Shown in pieces: positions 38,695-48,314 of a stretch of DNA of 64,000 bases; position 1 is the stretch's first letter; every line of letters starts with the position of its first letter. The position numbers were made by a program, and so were the translations under genes. The DNA is taken from positions 1 to 64,000 of the forward strand of contig JAMFSE010000044.1 of the NCBI GenBank assembly GCA_026225115.1, read 5' to 3'. The notes under the pieces were generated by a model. It was not told the DNA's origin. It made no database searches and worked only from the letters and a program-made list of their open reading frames with translations. Origin of the DNA: Rhodovastum atsumiense. GTDB lineage: Bacteria; Pseudomonadota; Alphaproteobacteria; Acetobacterales; Acetobacteraceae.

Positions 38695-40887
38695 ATGAAT
38701 TTCGAACCTTCTGAAGACCAGACCATGATTGCCGAGACATTCGCGCGCTTCCTTGATGAGCACAGCAGCATGGTGCGCGTGCGCGCAGCCCTGCCGTTGG
38801 GCCATGACGCAGCACTTTGGCGCGGCCTGGCGGAAATGGGCTGCTTTGGCATGCGCGTGCCGGAGGCGGCGGGCGGCAGCGGGCTTGGCCTGTTCGACGC
38901 GATCCTCTTCATGGAAGAGGCCGGCCGCACCCTTGCTTCCGGGCCGCTCGCGGAAGCAATCATCGCCGCGCAAATCCTGGCCGCCGCGAGGGAGGACGCT
39001 TTGCTGGAAGCAGTTCTGTCCGGCACCAAAATTGTCACCATCGCGCTGCAGGATGCCGCTGCACCGGTGCAGATTGTCGCCGGCGGCGCCGTGGCGGATT
39101 TCGTTCTCGTACGCGACGCCGGCAGTATTTTCCTGGTTACGCCCGCGCCGCATGAAACGCAGGCCAAATCCAACCTGGCCGGCACGCCGATCGCCGCCAT
39201 CCGGCTGGATAGCGGCGCCGACCGGCGCAGACTGGAAGGCAATGCCACCGATGCTTTTGCAAAAGGGCTGGAGGAATGGAAATTGCTGACGGCTGCAGCC
39301 CTTGCCGGCCTTGGCCTGGAGTCGATCCGGCTCGCCGCCGCTTATGCCAGCGAACGCGTTCAGTTCGGCCAGCTGATTGGCACCTATCAGGGCATTTCCC
39401 ACCCGCTTGCCGATCTTTATGTCGAGACTTTGGGTGGCAGACATTTCCTTTGGAAAACCGTTCGCGACATTGCCGACGGGGCGACGGATGCCGCAGCGGA
39501 AATACCGCTCGCCTTATGGTGGGCGGCGGGCGCTGCTGGCCGGTCCGTCGCGCAGGCGCTCCACACATTCGGCGGCTACGGATTAACCACCGAATACGAC
39601 ATCCACCTGTATAACCTGCGCGCCAAGGCCTGGCCGCTGGTGCATGGCGACCCGGCGCTGCTGCTCAACGAAGGCGGTCAGCGGCTGTATGCGAATGCGC
39701 CCGCGCCCTTGCCGGATGCCGGCGAGGTCTCGATTAATTTCGATCTCGGCGAGGAGGCGCGCGTGCTGGCTGCCGAGGTGGACGCTTTCTTCAAGGAAAC
39801 GCTGACACCGGAACTGCGCGCCAAAGCGCATTATTCCTTCGCCGGCCACGACCCCGGGGTGCATCAGAAACTGGCGCAAGCAGGGCTGCTGTTTCCTTCC
39901 TGGGCAAAGGAGAACGGCGGCCGTGGCGCCAGCCCCTACGCCACCAGCGCTGCAATGGGTGTGTGGGAGGATTACAACTGGTCCAGCCATGCCGCCGGCA
40001 CCACGCAAATGGTCGGCGCGATTATCCGCGCCTTCGGATCCGACGAGCTGAAATCTGAAGTGCTCAGCCGCATTGTCGCCGGCGAGGCCATATGCAGCCT
40101 CGGCTTCAGCGAACCCGCCTCCGGCTCCGACGTATTCAACGCCAAAACCCGGGCGACGCCGGAGGGCAATGGCTGGCGCATCGACGGTCAGAAGATGTTC
40201 ACTTCCGGCGCCAATATTGCCGATTACGTCCTGATGCTGACACGGACCGATCCGGATGTGGCCAAGCACAAGGGCCTGACGATGTTCATTGTGCCGTTGA
40301 AGGCCAAGGGCATCGAAATTCAGCCGGTTTATACGTTTCAGGATGAGCGCACGAACATCACCTTCTATGACGGCGTGCATATTCCCGACAGCTACCGGCT
40401 GGGCGCGGTGAATGGCGGCGTCAAGGTAATGTCCGCGAGCCTGGAGATGGAGCATGGCGCGAGCTGGATCAAATCGCAGCGCCATATGCTGCACGAGGCG
40501 GAAGTTTTTTGCCGCGAGACCAACCGCAACGGACAGGCGATGATCGAGGATCCGAAAATTGCCGCGCGGCTGGCGAAAGTATTCGCCGGAAATGTCGTGA
40601 CCGAGGTGATCAACTATTATTCGCTCTGGTCCAGCGTCGAGCGCAAACCGCATCGCGGCCAGGGATCGATGTCGAAACTATTTTCATCCGAGCGCTTCCG
40701 TACGGATGCGGCCGATCTGCTCGATCTGCTGGCGCCGGAATCGCTGTTCACTGATGACGGGCCGGCCGCCTATATCAATCTTTCCTATCGCCACGCGCAA
40801 GGCACCACCATCTACGGCGGCACCAGCGAGGTGCATCGCAGCATGGTGGCCGAGCGGGCGCTCAACCTGCCGCGTACCCGGGCCTGA
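38695..40887 (+). CDS. Fused tandem acyl-CoA dehydrogenase (two ACAD modules in one chain, FadE34-like architecture)
   Basis: 730 aa; N-module NFEPSEDQTMIAETFARFLDEH...TFGGYGLTTEYDIHLYNLRAKAW; C-module GLLFPSWAKENGGRG...LGFSEPASGSDVFNAKTRA...YGGTSEVHRSMVAERALNLPR. Confidence 0.92.
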   Translation: MNFEPSEDQTMIAETFARFLDEHSSMVRVRAALPLGHDAALWRGLAEMGCFGMRVPEAAGGSGLGLFDAILFMEEAGRTLASGPLAEAIIAAQILAAAREDALLEAVLSGTKIVTIALQDAAAPVQIVAGGAVADFVLVRDAGSIFLVTPAPHETQAKSNLAGTPIAAIRLDSGADRRRLEGNATDAFAKGLEEWKLLTAAALAGLGLESIRLAAAYASERVQFGQLIGTYQGISHPLADLYVETLGGRHFLWKTVRDIADGATDAAAEIPLALWWAAGAAGRSVAQALHTFGGYGLTTEYDIHLYNLRAKAWPLVHGDPALLLNEGGQRLYANAPAPLPDAGEVSINFDLGEEARVLAAEVDAFFKETLTPELRAKAHYSFAGHDPGVHQKLAQAGLLFPSWAKENGGRGASPYATSAAMGVWEDYNWSSHAAGTTQMVGAIIRAFGSDELKSEVLSRIVAGEAICSLGFSEPASGSDVFNAKTRATPEGNGWRIDGQKMFTSGANIADYVLMLTRTDPDVAKHKGLTMFIVPLKAKGIEIQPVYTFQDERTNITFYDGVHIPDSYRLGAVNGGVKVMSASLEMEHGASWIKSQRHMLHEAEVFCRETNRNGQAMIEDPKIAARLAKVFAGNVVTEVINYYSLWSSVERKPHRGQGSMSKLFSSERFRTDAADLLDLLAPESLFTDDGPAAYINLSYRHAQGTTIYGGTSEVHRSMVAERALNLPRTRA

Positions 40888-40897
40888 TGGAAAAATT

Positions 40898-41698
40898 ATG
40901 ACCAGCGCAGCACATATGCTGATTGAGGAAGATGGCCCGATTCTCATCGCCAGCCTCAATCGGCCGGAGAAGTTGAATGCCATCAGCCGCCAGGTATTGG
41001 AAATTTTCGAGCCGGCGCTGCATAGATTTCGCGACACGCCGGCACTGAAAGTGCTGCTGATCCGCTCATCCGGCCGCTATTTCTCGGCCGGCGCCGATCT
41101 GCGCGAAGCCGGTGGCGATGGCACGTTCCCTGATACCGGCTCAGTGATACGCGAGACGCATCGGCTGGGGTTGAACGGCATGCACCGCATTTATGACGAG
41201 ATGGAGCATATCGAGAAACCCATCGTCGTTGCCCATCAGGGGACATGCGTCGGCGGCGGGTTGGAGATATCGCTCTCCTGCGATTTTCGTCTCGCCTCGG
41301 AAAATGCGCGCTACAGTTTTCCAGAAGGAAAATTCGGTGTGTTGCCGGCCTCCAACGGGGTCAGCCGCCTCACCCGCATCGTCGGCACGCATTGGGCGCG
41401 CTATCTGGTGATGGGCAATGTGATCGCCGACGCCAACAAGGCGCTCATCATGGGGCTTGTGCATGAGGTGTGGCCGGAGGCAGGATTTCAGGAACGCGTT
41501 CTGGAATTCTGCCGCCATCTGGCAGGCAACAACGGCGAACAGATGGGCACCGCCAAACTCGCCATCGAAATGGCTTACGACGTCGGCCTGGACATGGCGC
41601 GAAATGTGGAACGCATGGCCAACAGCGCGCTGATGCTGGCGCCCGATTATATCGAGGGTTACAAGCGGCACATCGGCACGATCGGCAAGAAGGGCTGA
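40898..41698 (+). CDS. Enoyl-CoA hydratase/isomerase
   Basis: MTSAAHMLIEEDGPILIASLNRPEKLNAIS...YFSAGADLRE; VAHQGTCVGGGLEISLSCDFRLAS. Confidence 0.9.
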   Translation: MTSAAHMLIEEDGPILIASLNRPEKLNAISRQVLEIFEPALHRFRDTPALKVLLIRSSGRYFSAGADLREAGGDGTFPDTGSVIRETHRLGLNGMHRIYDEMEHIEKPIVVAHQGTCVGGGLEISLSCDFRLASENARYSFPEGKFGVLPASNGVSRLTRIVGTHWARYLVMGNVIADANKALIMGLVHEVWPEAGFQERVLEFCRHLAGNNGEQMGTAKLAIEMAYDVGLDMARNVERMANSALMLAPDYIEGYKRHIGTIGKKG

Positions 41699-41722
41699 CG
41701 TTCGAAGCGATCAGCCTCGATT

Positions 41723-42472
41723 TTATTTTTGCTCCAGCCAACTTCGCGCTTGTGCGAGATCGGCCGCAGCGCCACGGCGCAGCAGTCCGATATCGCTGCT
41801 GATGGTCAGAAACTGCATGCCCTTTCTAACCAGCGCTTCCGCGTTTGCCGCGCCAAGCGTCGCAACGCCGGAAATCTTGCCGTGCTGCTTGGCGGTGGCA
41901 ATGACATCGTCGATTGCCGCCAGCACTTGCTCCGGCATCACCAACGCTGGGCCCAGGCCGAGCGAAAGCGCCAAGTCCACAGGCCCGACGAACAGGCCAT
42001 CGACACCAGGCGTTGCGGTGATGGCATCCAGGTTTTCCAGCGCCTCTGCGGTTTCGATCATCACGAAGCAGAGCGGCTCGCGCTTTTCTCCGGACGCGGC
42101 GTAATAATTGCGCACCGGTCCGAAAGAACGGATGCCACGCGGCGGGTAGCGGGTGGCCTGTGCGGCGATGCGCGCCTGTTCCGGCGTTGAGACCATCGGC
42201 ACAATAACCCCGGCGGCGCCCAGATCGAGCGCCCGCATGATCTGCATTGGATCATTCCAACCGACGCGGACCAACCCCGGGGTGCCGTTCAAATCGAGCG
42301 CCTGGAGAAGATGCAGGGCGTCATCCATCGTGACCGCGCCGTGCTGGCAATCAAGGATCACCCAGTCGAAACCCGCCTTGCCGAGCACTTCGACGGCGAC
42401 GGAGTCTGCGATTGATATCCAACTCCCAAAACTCGGCCGGCCGGCCGCCGCGGCTTCACGTATCTTATCCAT
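41723..42472 (-). CDS. HpaI/HpcH aldolase (2-keto-3-deoxy/4-hydroxy-2-oxo acid aldolase type)
   Basis: PSFGSWISIADSVAVEVLGKAGFDWVILDCQHGAVTMDD; GLFVGPVDLALSLG. Confidence 0.9.
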   Translation of the reverse strand: MDKIREAAAAGRPSFGSWISIADSVAVEVLGKAGFDWVILDCQHGAVTMDDALHLLQALDLNGTPGLVRVGWNDPMQIMRALDLGAAGVIVPMVSTPEQARIAAQATRYPPRGIRSFGPVRNYYAASGEKREPLCFVMIETAEALENLDAITATPGVDGLFVGPVDLALSLGLGPALVMPEQVLAAIDDVIATAKQHGKISGVATLGAANAEALVRKGMQFLTISSDIGLLRRGAAADLAQARSWLEQK

Positions 42473-42565
42473 GCGCTCCTCCTATTGATTGTTTTTGTTC
42501 CTGACCGGCGACATTACTGGGCTTTGGCCGAGATTGCGTGCAAAAATTTCGTTTCCTGATCGCCC

Positions 42566-42610
42566 GCGTGATAAAGTCACTGCGCGCGACAGAGCTGACC
42601 GTTATCACGC
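42566..42610. promoter_or_regulatory. Long inverted repeat in divergent intergenic region, putative operator or hairpin
   Basis: GCGTGATAA-A-GTCA ... TGAC-CG-TTATCACGC; outer arms are a perfect 9-bp inverted repeat, inner GTCA/TGAC also inverted. Confidence 0.5.
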
Positions 42611-42640
42611 TTATCAGTCAGGCTAAAGAAGGCGAGGAAT

Positions 42641-43426
42641 ATGGCGGATATCATCGGTTATACCGGCAAGCGCGCCGTGGTCACAGGCTGCGCTTCGGGC
42701 ATTGGGCGCGCAGCGGCGGCGCTGCTGCTGGAGCTTGGCGCTGATGTTCATGGGCTTGACCATCAAGCCTGTGATCTCAAGCTTGGCAGCTTCACCGGCG
42801 TCGACCTCGGCGACCCAGATTCCATCGACAGTGCCGTTGCAAACCTCGACGGACCGGTGGATGCGCTGTTCAACTGCGCCGGGCTGGCGCCGACCCGAAA
42901 GCCTATGGAAATTTTGAAGGTGAATTTTCTGGGAACCCGCTACCTGACTGAGCAGGTTCTTCCGCGCATGCGGGCCGGCGGCGCCATCGTCAGCACGTCT
43001 TCAAATGGCGGCCTGGGTTGGCGCAAGCATCTGCCGGAAATTAACGACCTGCTGACGCAGACGGGATTTGACGATGGTATTCGCTGGTTCGAACAGCACG
43101 GTGAAAAATTCAGCAACGCCTACAGCTTTTGCAAAGAGGCGCTGATTGTCTGGACGATGCAGCAATCCGCCATTCTGATCAAACGCGATATTCGCATCAA
43201 CTGCACCAGCCCCGGCACCGTGCAAACGCCGATGCTGGACGAGATTGAAATGGTCGTACCGCAGGCAGCGATCGATGCCGTGGCGGAGCCGATCGGCCGG
43301 CGTTCGGCGCCGCATGAGCAAGCATGGCCGCTGGTGCTGCTGAACAGCCCTGTTTCCGGCTATATCAACGGCGTCGATCTTGCGGTCGACGGTGGATTTG
43401 CGGCGATGCTGAACATGCGCGCTTAA
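42641..43426 (+). CDS. Short-chain dehydrogenase/reductase, 3-alpha-hydroxysteroid dehydrogenase/carbonyl reductase-like
   Basis: KRAVVTGCASGIGRAAAALLLELGADVHGLD; YSFCKEALIVWTM catalytic YxxxK; INGVDLAVDGGFAA. Confidence 0.88.
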   Translation: MADIIGYTGKRAVVTGCASGIGRAAAALLLELGADVHGLDHQACDLKLGSFTGVDLGDPDSIDSAVANLDGPVDALFNCAGLAPTRKPMEILKVNFLGTRYLTEQVLPRMRAGGAIVSTSSNGGLGWRKHLPEINDLLTQTGFDDGIRWFEQHGEKFSNAYSFCKEALIVWTMQQSAILIKRDIRINCTSPGTVQTPMLDEIEMVVPQAAIDAVAEPIGRRSAPHEQAWPLVLLNSPVSGYINGVDLAVDGGFAAMLNMRA

Positions 43427-43448
43427 TAGATTTTCAGGAGTGCAGGGC

Positions 43449-44272
43449 ATGGTTCAGGATCAGTTGGCGGTTATTACGGGCGCCGCCGGTGGCATGGGTT
43501 CGGCGGTCGCGCGGATTTTTGCCCAGCAAGGATGGAGGCTGGTGCTATGCGATCTGCATCCCACGCCACTCGCAGCGCTGGCAACGGAGCTTGGCGAAAC
43601 GCAGTCGGCCATTGTAGCGGGCGATGTTACCGCTCCGGATTACGCCGCCCGGATTCTCGAAGCTGTTGAACGGCCAGGATCGGCGCGCTGGTGCATGCCG
43701 CTGGGGTTTCCCCGACCATGGCTGATGGCCGGCGCATTCTGGCGATCAATTTCACGGCGACGAAAACGCTGGTCGAGGCGCTGCTGCCAAGCATGGCGCT
43801 GGGCGGGACAGCCGTGCTGATCGCATCGAATTCCGGACAGATTTTCGCCCGCCCGATCGTCGATCGGACGGTCCGAAAACTGCTCAAGGGCAAGCTCTCC
43901 CCACTTGCCCGGCTGATGCTGCGTAGCCCGCGAACTGCCTACCCGCTCTCCAAACGCGCGGTGCAGCTTTACGCCAAGGCGATGTCACCGGCATTTGGTA
44001 GAATGGGTGCGCGCGTCGTTTCCCTCTCACCGGGCATTATCGATACCGAAATGGGGCGGCAGGAGGATAAGGCCGGGCCAGAGATGCAGAGAATGATTTC
44101 GGTCACGCCGCTCGGGCGTACAGGAAAGGCTGAAGAAATCGCATCGGTTGTCGCATTCCTTGTCTCACCTGCTGCCAGTTATATTTCCGGCACCGATATT
44201 CTGGTCGATGGCGGAACGATTGCCGGCATCGAGGCAGCGGGCGGAGCGATGAAAGTCATGAGAAAAAGTTGA
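43449..44272 (+). pseudogene. SDR family oxidoreductase disrupted by a single-nt frameshift (or sequencing error)
   Basis: N-part MVQDQLAVITGAAGGMGSAVARIFAQQGW...EAVER in frame 0; C-part IGALVHAAGVSPTMADGRRILAINFTATKTLVEALLP...YISGTDILVDGG in frame 2 from ~43679. Confidence 0.83.
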
Positions 44273-45042
44273 GGCGGCCTGCGGTGGATGCGCAATATGT
44301 TGCGTTGGGCAGTTCCTTCGCCGCCGGCATTGGCCTCGGGCCACGCGCGCCCGGGAGCCCGTGTTTATGCATGCGCAGCATTAACGGCTATCCGCAGCAA
44401 CTCGCCCGTCTGACCGGATTGCGGCTTGTTGATATGAGCTGTTCGGGCGCCACGATGCGGCAGGTGTTGCATGGAGGGCAATATTTTCAGGGCCCGCAGC
44501 TGGACGTGTTGTCTGTTGAAACGGAGGTGGTGACGCTTACGGCAGGCGGCAATGATGTCCGCTATGTGGGTGATCTGGCCATGATGGCCGGAAGTAAACA
44601 GCACAGTGTGGCCGGCTGGTTTTTGCGCCGCGTTTGGAAAGGCCCAATGCCTGCCGAGCAGCGTAAATTTTCAGAGCTTTCGTTGAACTTGCGCGAGACA
44701 TTAACGGAGGTCCGCCGCCGTGCGCCGCGCGCCCGGATATTTTCGGTAACCTATCCCAGCATTTTGCCGTTAAAAGGGACTTGCCCGGCATTGGGCCTCA
44801 GCGAAGCAGAGGCTTTGATGATGCGTGACGTCGGGGCGGAACTTGCCGAGATAACCCGTAAAATTGCCCGCGAGGGCGGCGCCGAGATTATCGACATGGA
44901 AATGCTGTCCCGCGATCATCACGCCTGTTCGCCGTCACCCTGGGTGAATGGCTGGAAGAAAAAAGATGGTGCCCAATTCCATCCGACATTGGCCGGCGCT
45001 GAAGCAACGGCAAGAGAGATTGCAACGGCTCTAGGGTATTAA
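44269..45042 (+). CDS. SGNH/GDSL hydrolase
   Basis: QYVALGSSFAAGIGLGPRAPGSP (GxSxAxG), LTAGGNDVRYVGD; TTG or GTG start overlapping the preceding SDR. Confidence 0.82.
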   Translation: MRRPAVDAQYVALGSSFAAGIGLGPRAPGSPCLCMRSINGYPQQLARLTGLRLVDMSCSGATMRQVLHGGQYFQGPQLDVLSVETEVVTLTAGGNDVRYVGDLAMMAGSKQHSVAGWFLRRVWKGPMPAEQRKFSELSLNLRETLTEVRRRAPRARIFSVTYPSILPLKGTCPALGLSEAEALMMRDVGAELAEITRKIAREGGAEIIDMEMLSRDHHACSPSPWVNGWKKKDGAQFHPTLAGAEATAREIATALGY

Positions 45043-45075
45043 GCCAGAGTTTTCGAGCAACTCCGGTCCAGATCA

Positions 45076-45121
45076 GTGAAGTTTTTTTGCTTCTTTTTGT
45101 TCACAAAAAGAAGGCCTTCAC
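45076..45121. terminator. Bidirectional intrinsic terminator-like hairpin (same family as 7229-7264)
   Basis: CTTCTTTTTGT-TC-ACAAAAAGAAG (45090-45113) nested in GTGAAG...CTTCAC; between convergent ends 45042 (+) and 45118 (-). Confidence 0.75.
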
Positions 45122-45975
45122 TCCGGCTTCTTCGGCACGTTGGCGAGGCTTGGGACATTGGTGGGGTCCATGCCCCAGCCGTAGAGGCGGAAGTTTTGTG
45201 AGTGGCACAGGTGGTGCAGGGAGAATGCGGAATCAATCGCGTTCGCTTGGCCCTGGATGTCGAGGGTTTTGTTCACGGCTTCCTTGGCCAGCTTCAGCGC
45301 GAAACTCGGCTTGGCCGCGATTTTCTTTGCCATCTCCAGCGTGAAGTCTGCGAGATTGTCTTTCTCCACAACATGATTGACCATGCCGAGCCGCCACGCC
45401 TCATCTGCGCTCCAAGTGTCGGAGGTGAAGAGAAATTCTTTTGCCTTGCGTGCGCCAAGCTCCCAGGGGTGGCCGAGCCATTCGATGCCGGAGACGCCGA
45501 AGGTGACGACCGGGTCGGAGAACACTGCTTCTTTCGAGGCGATGATGATATCGCAAACCCAGGCAAAGATCAGCGCGCCGGCGATGCATTTGCCCTGCAC
45601 GGCGCAGATTGTCGGTTTGGAAATATTGCGCCAACGCCGCGCAGTTTCGAGATAGGCTTCCTTCTCGGCGGCGTACCAGCCATGGGTGCCCGGCTCCTGA
45701 AAGCCGCTCCAGTGGCCGACCCTGTTTTTCTCCGCCTGCACGCGGGCCTGATAATCCTCAACCGAATCCGCGATATCATGCCCCGCCGAGAAATTGCGCC
45801 CATCTGCGGCAAGGATGATCACCTTGACGGTGTCGTCGTAGAGTGCGCGCGTAAAGGCGTCGTTGACTTCGAAGATCATCTGCGGGTTGATGGCGTTGTG
45901 CTTATCCGCCCGCGCCAGCACGATGCGCGCCACATGCGGCGCCGGCTCCTCGTAGCGGACCAATGCTTCTGTCAT
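45118..45975 (-). CDS. Enoyl-CoA hydratase
   Basis: HVARIVLARADKHNAINPQMIFEVND...NFSAGHDIADS; VQGKCIAGALIFAWVCDIIIASKEAVFSDPV. Confidence 0.9.
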   Translation of the reverse strand: MTEALVRYEEPAPHVARIVLARADKHNAINPQMIFEVNDAFTRALYDDTVKVIILAADGRNFSAGHDIADSVEDYQARVQAEKNRVGHWSGFQEPGTHGWYAAEKEAYLETARRWRNISKPTICAVQGKCIAGALIFAWVCDIIIASKEAVFSDPVVTFGVSGIEWLGHPWELGARKAKEFLFTSDTWSADEAWRLGMVNHVVEKDNLADFTLEMAKKIAAKPSFALKLAKEAVNKTLDIQGQANAIDSAFSLHHLCHSQNFRLYGWGMDPTNVPSLANVPKKPE

Positions 45976-47618
45976 TTGGCATCCTTTTCTATTTCGCGGG
46001 CGCGAATGCGCAGAATATCTTTTTTTACCTTGCCGGACGGCACACGCGGCAGGTCATCGACCAGCACCAGATGCTCCGGAAATTTCTGCCGTGCCAAACC
46101 GGCGCCATCGAGGAAACGGCGAATTTCGGCCAGGTCGATCGTCTGCCCGGCGCGCGGAATGATGAAGGCGCAGCCCTTCTCGCCGGTCGTGGCACTCGGC
46201 ATCGCGACGATCGCCACCTCCGCCACGGCGGGGTGATTAAACAGCAGGTCCTCAACCTCCTTCGGGCTGATGTTCTCGCCCGAGCGGATGATAATGTCTT
46301 TCTTGCGTCCGGTAATAACGAGGTAGTTCGCGTGCACGCGGCAGCCGAGATCACCCATGCGGAAGCTGCCGTCGGATTCGAAATTTCCTTCGTTATCGGC
46401 GGGGTGCAGATATCCCACGAACAGGCCGGGGCCGCGGGCCAGAATCTCGCCCTCCTCGCCATCCGGCAGATCGGCCTCGCTTGATGGATCGACGATGCGG
46501 ACTTCGGTTGGATAGAGGATAGCGCCGTCCGTTTCGGCGCCCAGTTCGGCTTCCGCACGGCTGCTGATGCCAAGGGTTACGCAGGTCATTTCAGTGGAGC
46601 CATAGGCGCGGAAGAACAGGCAATTCGGAAAGGTCTCACTGGCCTGACGAACGAGATCCGGGGAGACGGTGGTGCCGCCGCAGAAAAACAGCCGCAGCGA
46701 AGACAGCATGCCAGGTTTGCCCCGCGACATGTCGAGAAGCTGTTGCAAAAACGGTGTGGCGCCGCCGCTGACCGTGCAGCGGTTTTCCTCGATACAGCGA
46801 ATGCCGTCCTCGGCTGCCCAGACATCGATCAGCACACTGCGCGAGCCGCGGACCCAGGGCATGTCGAAGGCCCAGAAGGCGCCGGTGATATGGCTGACCG
46901 GGGACGGCATGAACACCACATCATCGGGGCCAACACTCCAGGCGTCGCCCATGGTGCGCACCCGATGGTCGAAACCGTAATGCGTGTGAAGCACCCCTTT
47001 CGGCTTGCCGGTGGTGCCGGAGGTGTACATCACCATCATTACCGCGGATGGGTCTACTTTTGGAAGTTCTGAGGCTGGCGCTTCGGAAAGTGCCTGCTCC
47101 CATGTCAGTTCGCCATTGCCGCGCAGCACCACCACATGCGCGAGTGCCGGCAAATCCGGGCGCAAAGCTTTGATCATGGCGGCATGGTTATGCTTGCGAA
47201 AAACCTCCGGCACGAAAATCATTTTGGCGCCGCAATCTGCCAGAATATAGCCGAGTTCAGATTCCCGGTAGATCGGCGGGATGGGATTGATAACAATGCC
47301 AATCATGCGCGCCGCCAGCGCCAGCACAGCGGCTTCAATCCAGTTGGGGAGCTGGAAGGCGACGACATCGCCGGGTTTAAGCCCGTGATGCAGGAAAAAC
47401 CCAGCCAGGCGCAGCGCCTGTTCCCAGGCCTCGCCGCGGGTAAGGTGTTTGCTGCCTTCGATCAGCAGAATGCGCGACGCATCTTCCGCAACCGCGGCGC
47501 GCGCGGCATCCACCAGTGTCGCATCTCGCCAATGCCCTTCCGCGCGGTAGCGGGCGGCGACTTCATCAGACCAGCGGATACTCCAGCCGCTGGGATCCGT
47601 CTTTGTGCCCCAGCTCAA
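45972..47618 (-). CDS. AMP-dependent acyl-CoA synthetase/ligase
   Basis: VMMVMYTSGTTGKPKGVLHTHYGFDHR; GRKKDIIIRSGENISPKEVEDLL. Confidence 0.93.
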   Translation of the reverse strand: MSWGTKTDPSGWSIRWSDEVAARYRAEGHWRDATLVDAARAAVAEDASRILLIEGSKHLTRGEAWEQALRLAGFFLHHGLKPGDVVAFQLPNWIEAAVLALAARMIGIVINPIPPIYRESELGYILADCGAKMIFVPEVFRKHNHAAMIKALRPDLPALAHVVVLRGNGELTWEQALSEAPASELPKVDPSAVMMVMYTSGTTGKPKGVLHTHYGFDHRVRTMGDAWSVGPDDVVFMPSPVSHITGAFWAFDMPWVRGSRSVLIDVWAAEDGIRCIEENRCTVSGGATPFLQQLLDMSRGKPGMLSSLRLFFCGGTTVSPDLVRQASETFPNCLFFRAYGSTEMTCVTLGISSRAEAELGAETDGAILYPTEVRIVDPSSEADLPDGEEGEILARGPGLFVGYLHPADNEGNFESDGSFRMGDLGCRVHANYLVITGRKKDIIIRSGENISPKEVEDLLFNHPAVAEVAIVAMPSATTGEKGCAFIIPRAGQTIDLAEIRRFLDGAGLARQKFPEHLVLVDDLPRVPSGKVKKDILRIRAREIEKDAK

Positions 47619-48310
47619 TCGTGATCTCCGAGTGCCGCCAGATCACGCCGGGTGGTGCGCCGGCCAAGGGGCCGGAACACGATCGCCATCCATTTTTCCG
47701 GATCGGCATGCGGCAGCGCGGCCAGCACGTCTTTAAGCGCCGGCACTGCCTGTTCCTCGTCCTGCAATTCGAGCAGCAACCCGTGGGTGTATTTCCGGCA
47801 ATTGCCGCGGATCTGCTCGTCCGCCAAAGTCAGATACTGCGCCGAAATCACCCCCGGCAGGTCGGCAAGTTCGATCAACCCGCCGCGCAGCAGCGCGCTG
47901 GCGAATGCGTCATCCGCACGGGGAACCGCATTGTAGAGAGCAAAAATCAGCGTCTGCCGAGTTTCGCTGTCGGCAGCGATGCGAGCGGCGCTGCGCGCTT
48001 CCGCACGGCGCCACATGGTGGGCGGCTGCACGGTATCCATGTTGATCGCTGGGCTGATCGGCATTGCCTCGGTGCCTTTCACCTTCGCCAGTTCGGAAAG
48101 CGTGTAGGCTGGATTATCGAGCTCCCAGATGACCATGTAGTCGTGCTTACCGGCCGGCCAGGGACCGGGTGCCCGCTTGAAGCGCTGGCCGGAAATTACC
48201 CCTGGCGTTTCCACGCCATGCAGCATGTGGCTGCCGCCGTACCATTCGTTGAATTCGGCTTCCATGCCTTCAGTGGGATTCGAGAGCACCAGTTGCAGCG
48301 CATTCGACAT
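47615..48310 (-). CDS. Two-module dimeric alpha/beta-barrel (EthD-like) protein
   Basis: MSNALQLVLSNPTEGMEAEFNEWYGGSHMLHGVETPGVISGQRFKR; 4-nt overlap with ligase. Confidence 0.62.
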   Translation of the reverse strand: MSNALQLVLSNPTEGMEAEFNEWYGGSHMLHGVETPGVISGQRFKRAPGPWPAGKHDYMVIWELDNPAYTLSELAKVKGTEAMPISPAINMDTVQPPTMWRRAEARSAARIAADSETRQTLIFALYNAVPRADDAFASALLRGGLIELADLPGVISAQYLTLADEQIRGNCRKYTHGLLLELQDEEQAVPALKDVLAALPHADPEKWMAIVFRPLGRRTTRRDLAALGDHD

Positions 48311-48314
48311 CGTT

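Noticed and set aside
39583-40653. 356-aa antisense ORF within the fused ACAD
   Set aside because: Same codon-bias artefact; sense strand encodes a convincing ACAD module.
40706-40897. 5' extension of the enoyl-CoA hydratase ORF
   Set aside because: Lies in the 3' end of the ACAD gene; ATG at 40898 gives the expected N-terminus.
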